The notes under the pieces: generated by a model
Database searches by the model: none
Seen by the model: only the letters and a program-made list of their open reading frames with translations
Told to the model about the DNA's origin: nothing
Translations under genes and position numbers: made by a program
Part shown: in pieces, positions 56,955 through 57,000 of the stretch
How the letters are laid out: each line of letters starts with the position of its first letter
Numbering within the stretch: the first letter of the stretch is position 1
Source of the DNA: Pseudomonadota bacterium
Lineage (GTDB): Bacteria > Pseudomonadota > Gammaproteobacteria > Competibacterales > Competibacteraceae
DNA: 57,000 nucleotides
Direction: 5' to 3'
Assembly (NCBI GenBank): GCA_022709365.1
Contig: JAKLIY010000029.1
Span: 1 to 57,000 of the forward strand

Positions 56955-57000
56955 ATGCCTACTATTGAATGGGTTCTGCGCGATGACGATAACCAAATTA
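56955..57000 (+). CDS. Start of an unidentified gene (cut by window edge)
   Basis: Fifteen codons are visible: MPTIEWVLRDDDNQI. The ATG is preceded by GAGGAACAACGA, with GAGGA seven bases upstream as a ribosome site, and the 20-bp palindrome lies 33 bases upstream as a likely operator. The upstream DNA is markedly AT-rich compared with the rest of the window, which hints at acquired DNA. Too little is present to assign a family. Confidence 0.5.
   Translation, partial: MPTIEWVLRDDDNQI

Overview
The window reads as chromosome of a GC-rich gammaproteobacterium. Three pieces of synteny support this: pilI-pilJ-chpA-chpC beside gshB and a TonB-like gene, smg-dprA-lysM facing def-fmt-rsmB, and lptF/lptG divergent from pepA-holC. 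The order rsmB-DUF4390-ntrY-ntrX-trkA, with Smc-ScpAB rather than MukBEF, recalls purple-sulfur or Competibacter-like lineages. That placement is an inference from gene order, not from a search.

Layout. 1-540: start of a MmeI-like restriction-modification enzyme running off the left edge, plus a stub of a Phd/YefM-type antitoxin. 539-2476 (+): nnr-tsaE. 2479-7110 (-): yciO, M50 protease, trpS, scpA, scpB, rluB, probably one operon. 7258-9369 (+): yciB-yciI-bolA-ppiC. 9448-16030 (-): smc, zipA, ligA. 16060-24319 (-): Chp/Pil chemosensory genes for type IV pili. 24563-26549 (+): gshB and a TonB-like gene. 26576-28133 (-): tRNA-Arg(CCT), an NRDE protein and an orphan FixJ-like regulator. 28259-30752 (+): a crotonase-fold protein and an acyl-CoA ligase. 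30802-36693 (-): lysM, dprA, smg, topA, tsaC. 36841-47950 (+): def, fmt, rsmB, DUF4390, ntrY, ntrX, trkA, a Pcm-like methyltransferase, tolC, an RDD protein. 47947-50111 (-): lptF-lptG. 50246-55285 (+): pepA, holC, a large MscS-type channel. 55328 to the end: an AAA-ATPase/PD-(D/E)XK protein, a perfect 20-bp palindrome and the start of an unidentified gene.

Most of the window is core housekeeping: translation quality control (def, fmt, trpS, tsaC/tsaE t6A synthesis, rsmB, rluB), chromosome maintenance (smc, scpA/B, topA, ligA, holC, dprA), envelope work (lptF/G, tolC, zipA, yciB, lysM, TonB) and motility control (Chp). Accessory DNA is confined to the two edges. No stretch over 300 bases lacks a gene; the longest is 260-538, which holds the antitoxin stub.

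The most unusual signals are a GC-rich palindromic repeat inserted in frame in the Smc hinge, with a related copy forming the 5' end of the RDD gene, and the right-edge palindrome between divergent genes, one of which lacks a normal start codon. I found no convincing complete new system. No CRISPR array, prophage, transposase or rRNA was seen.
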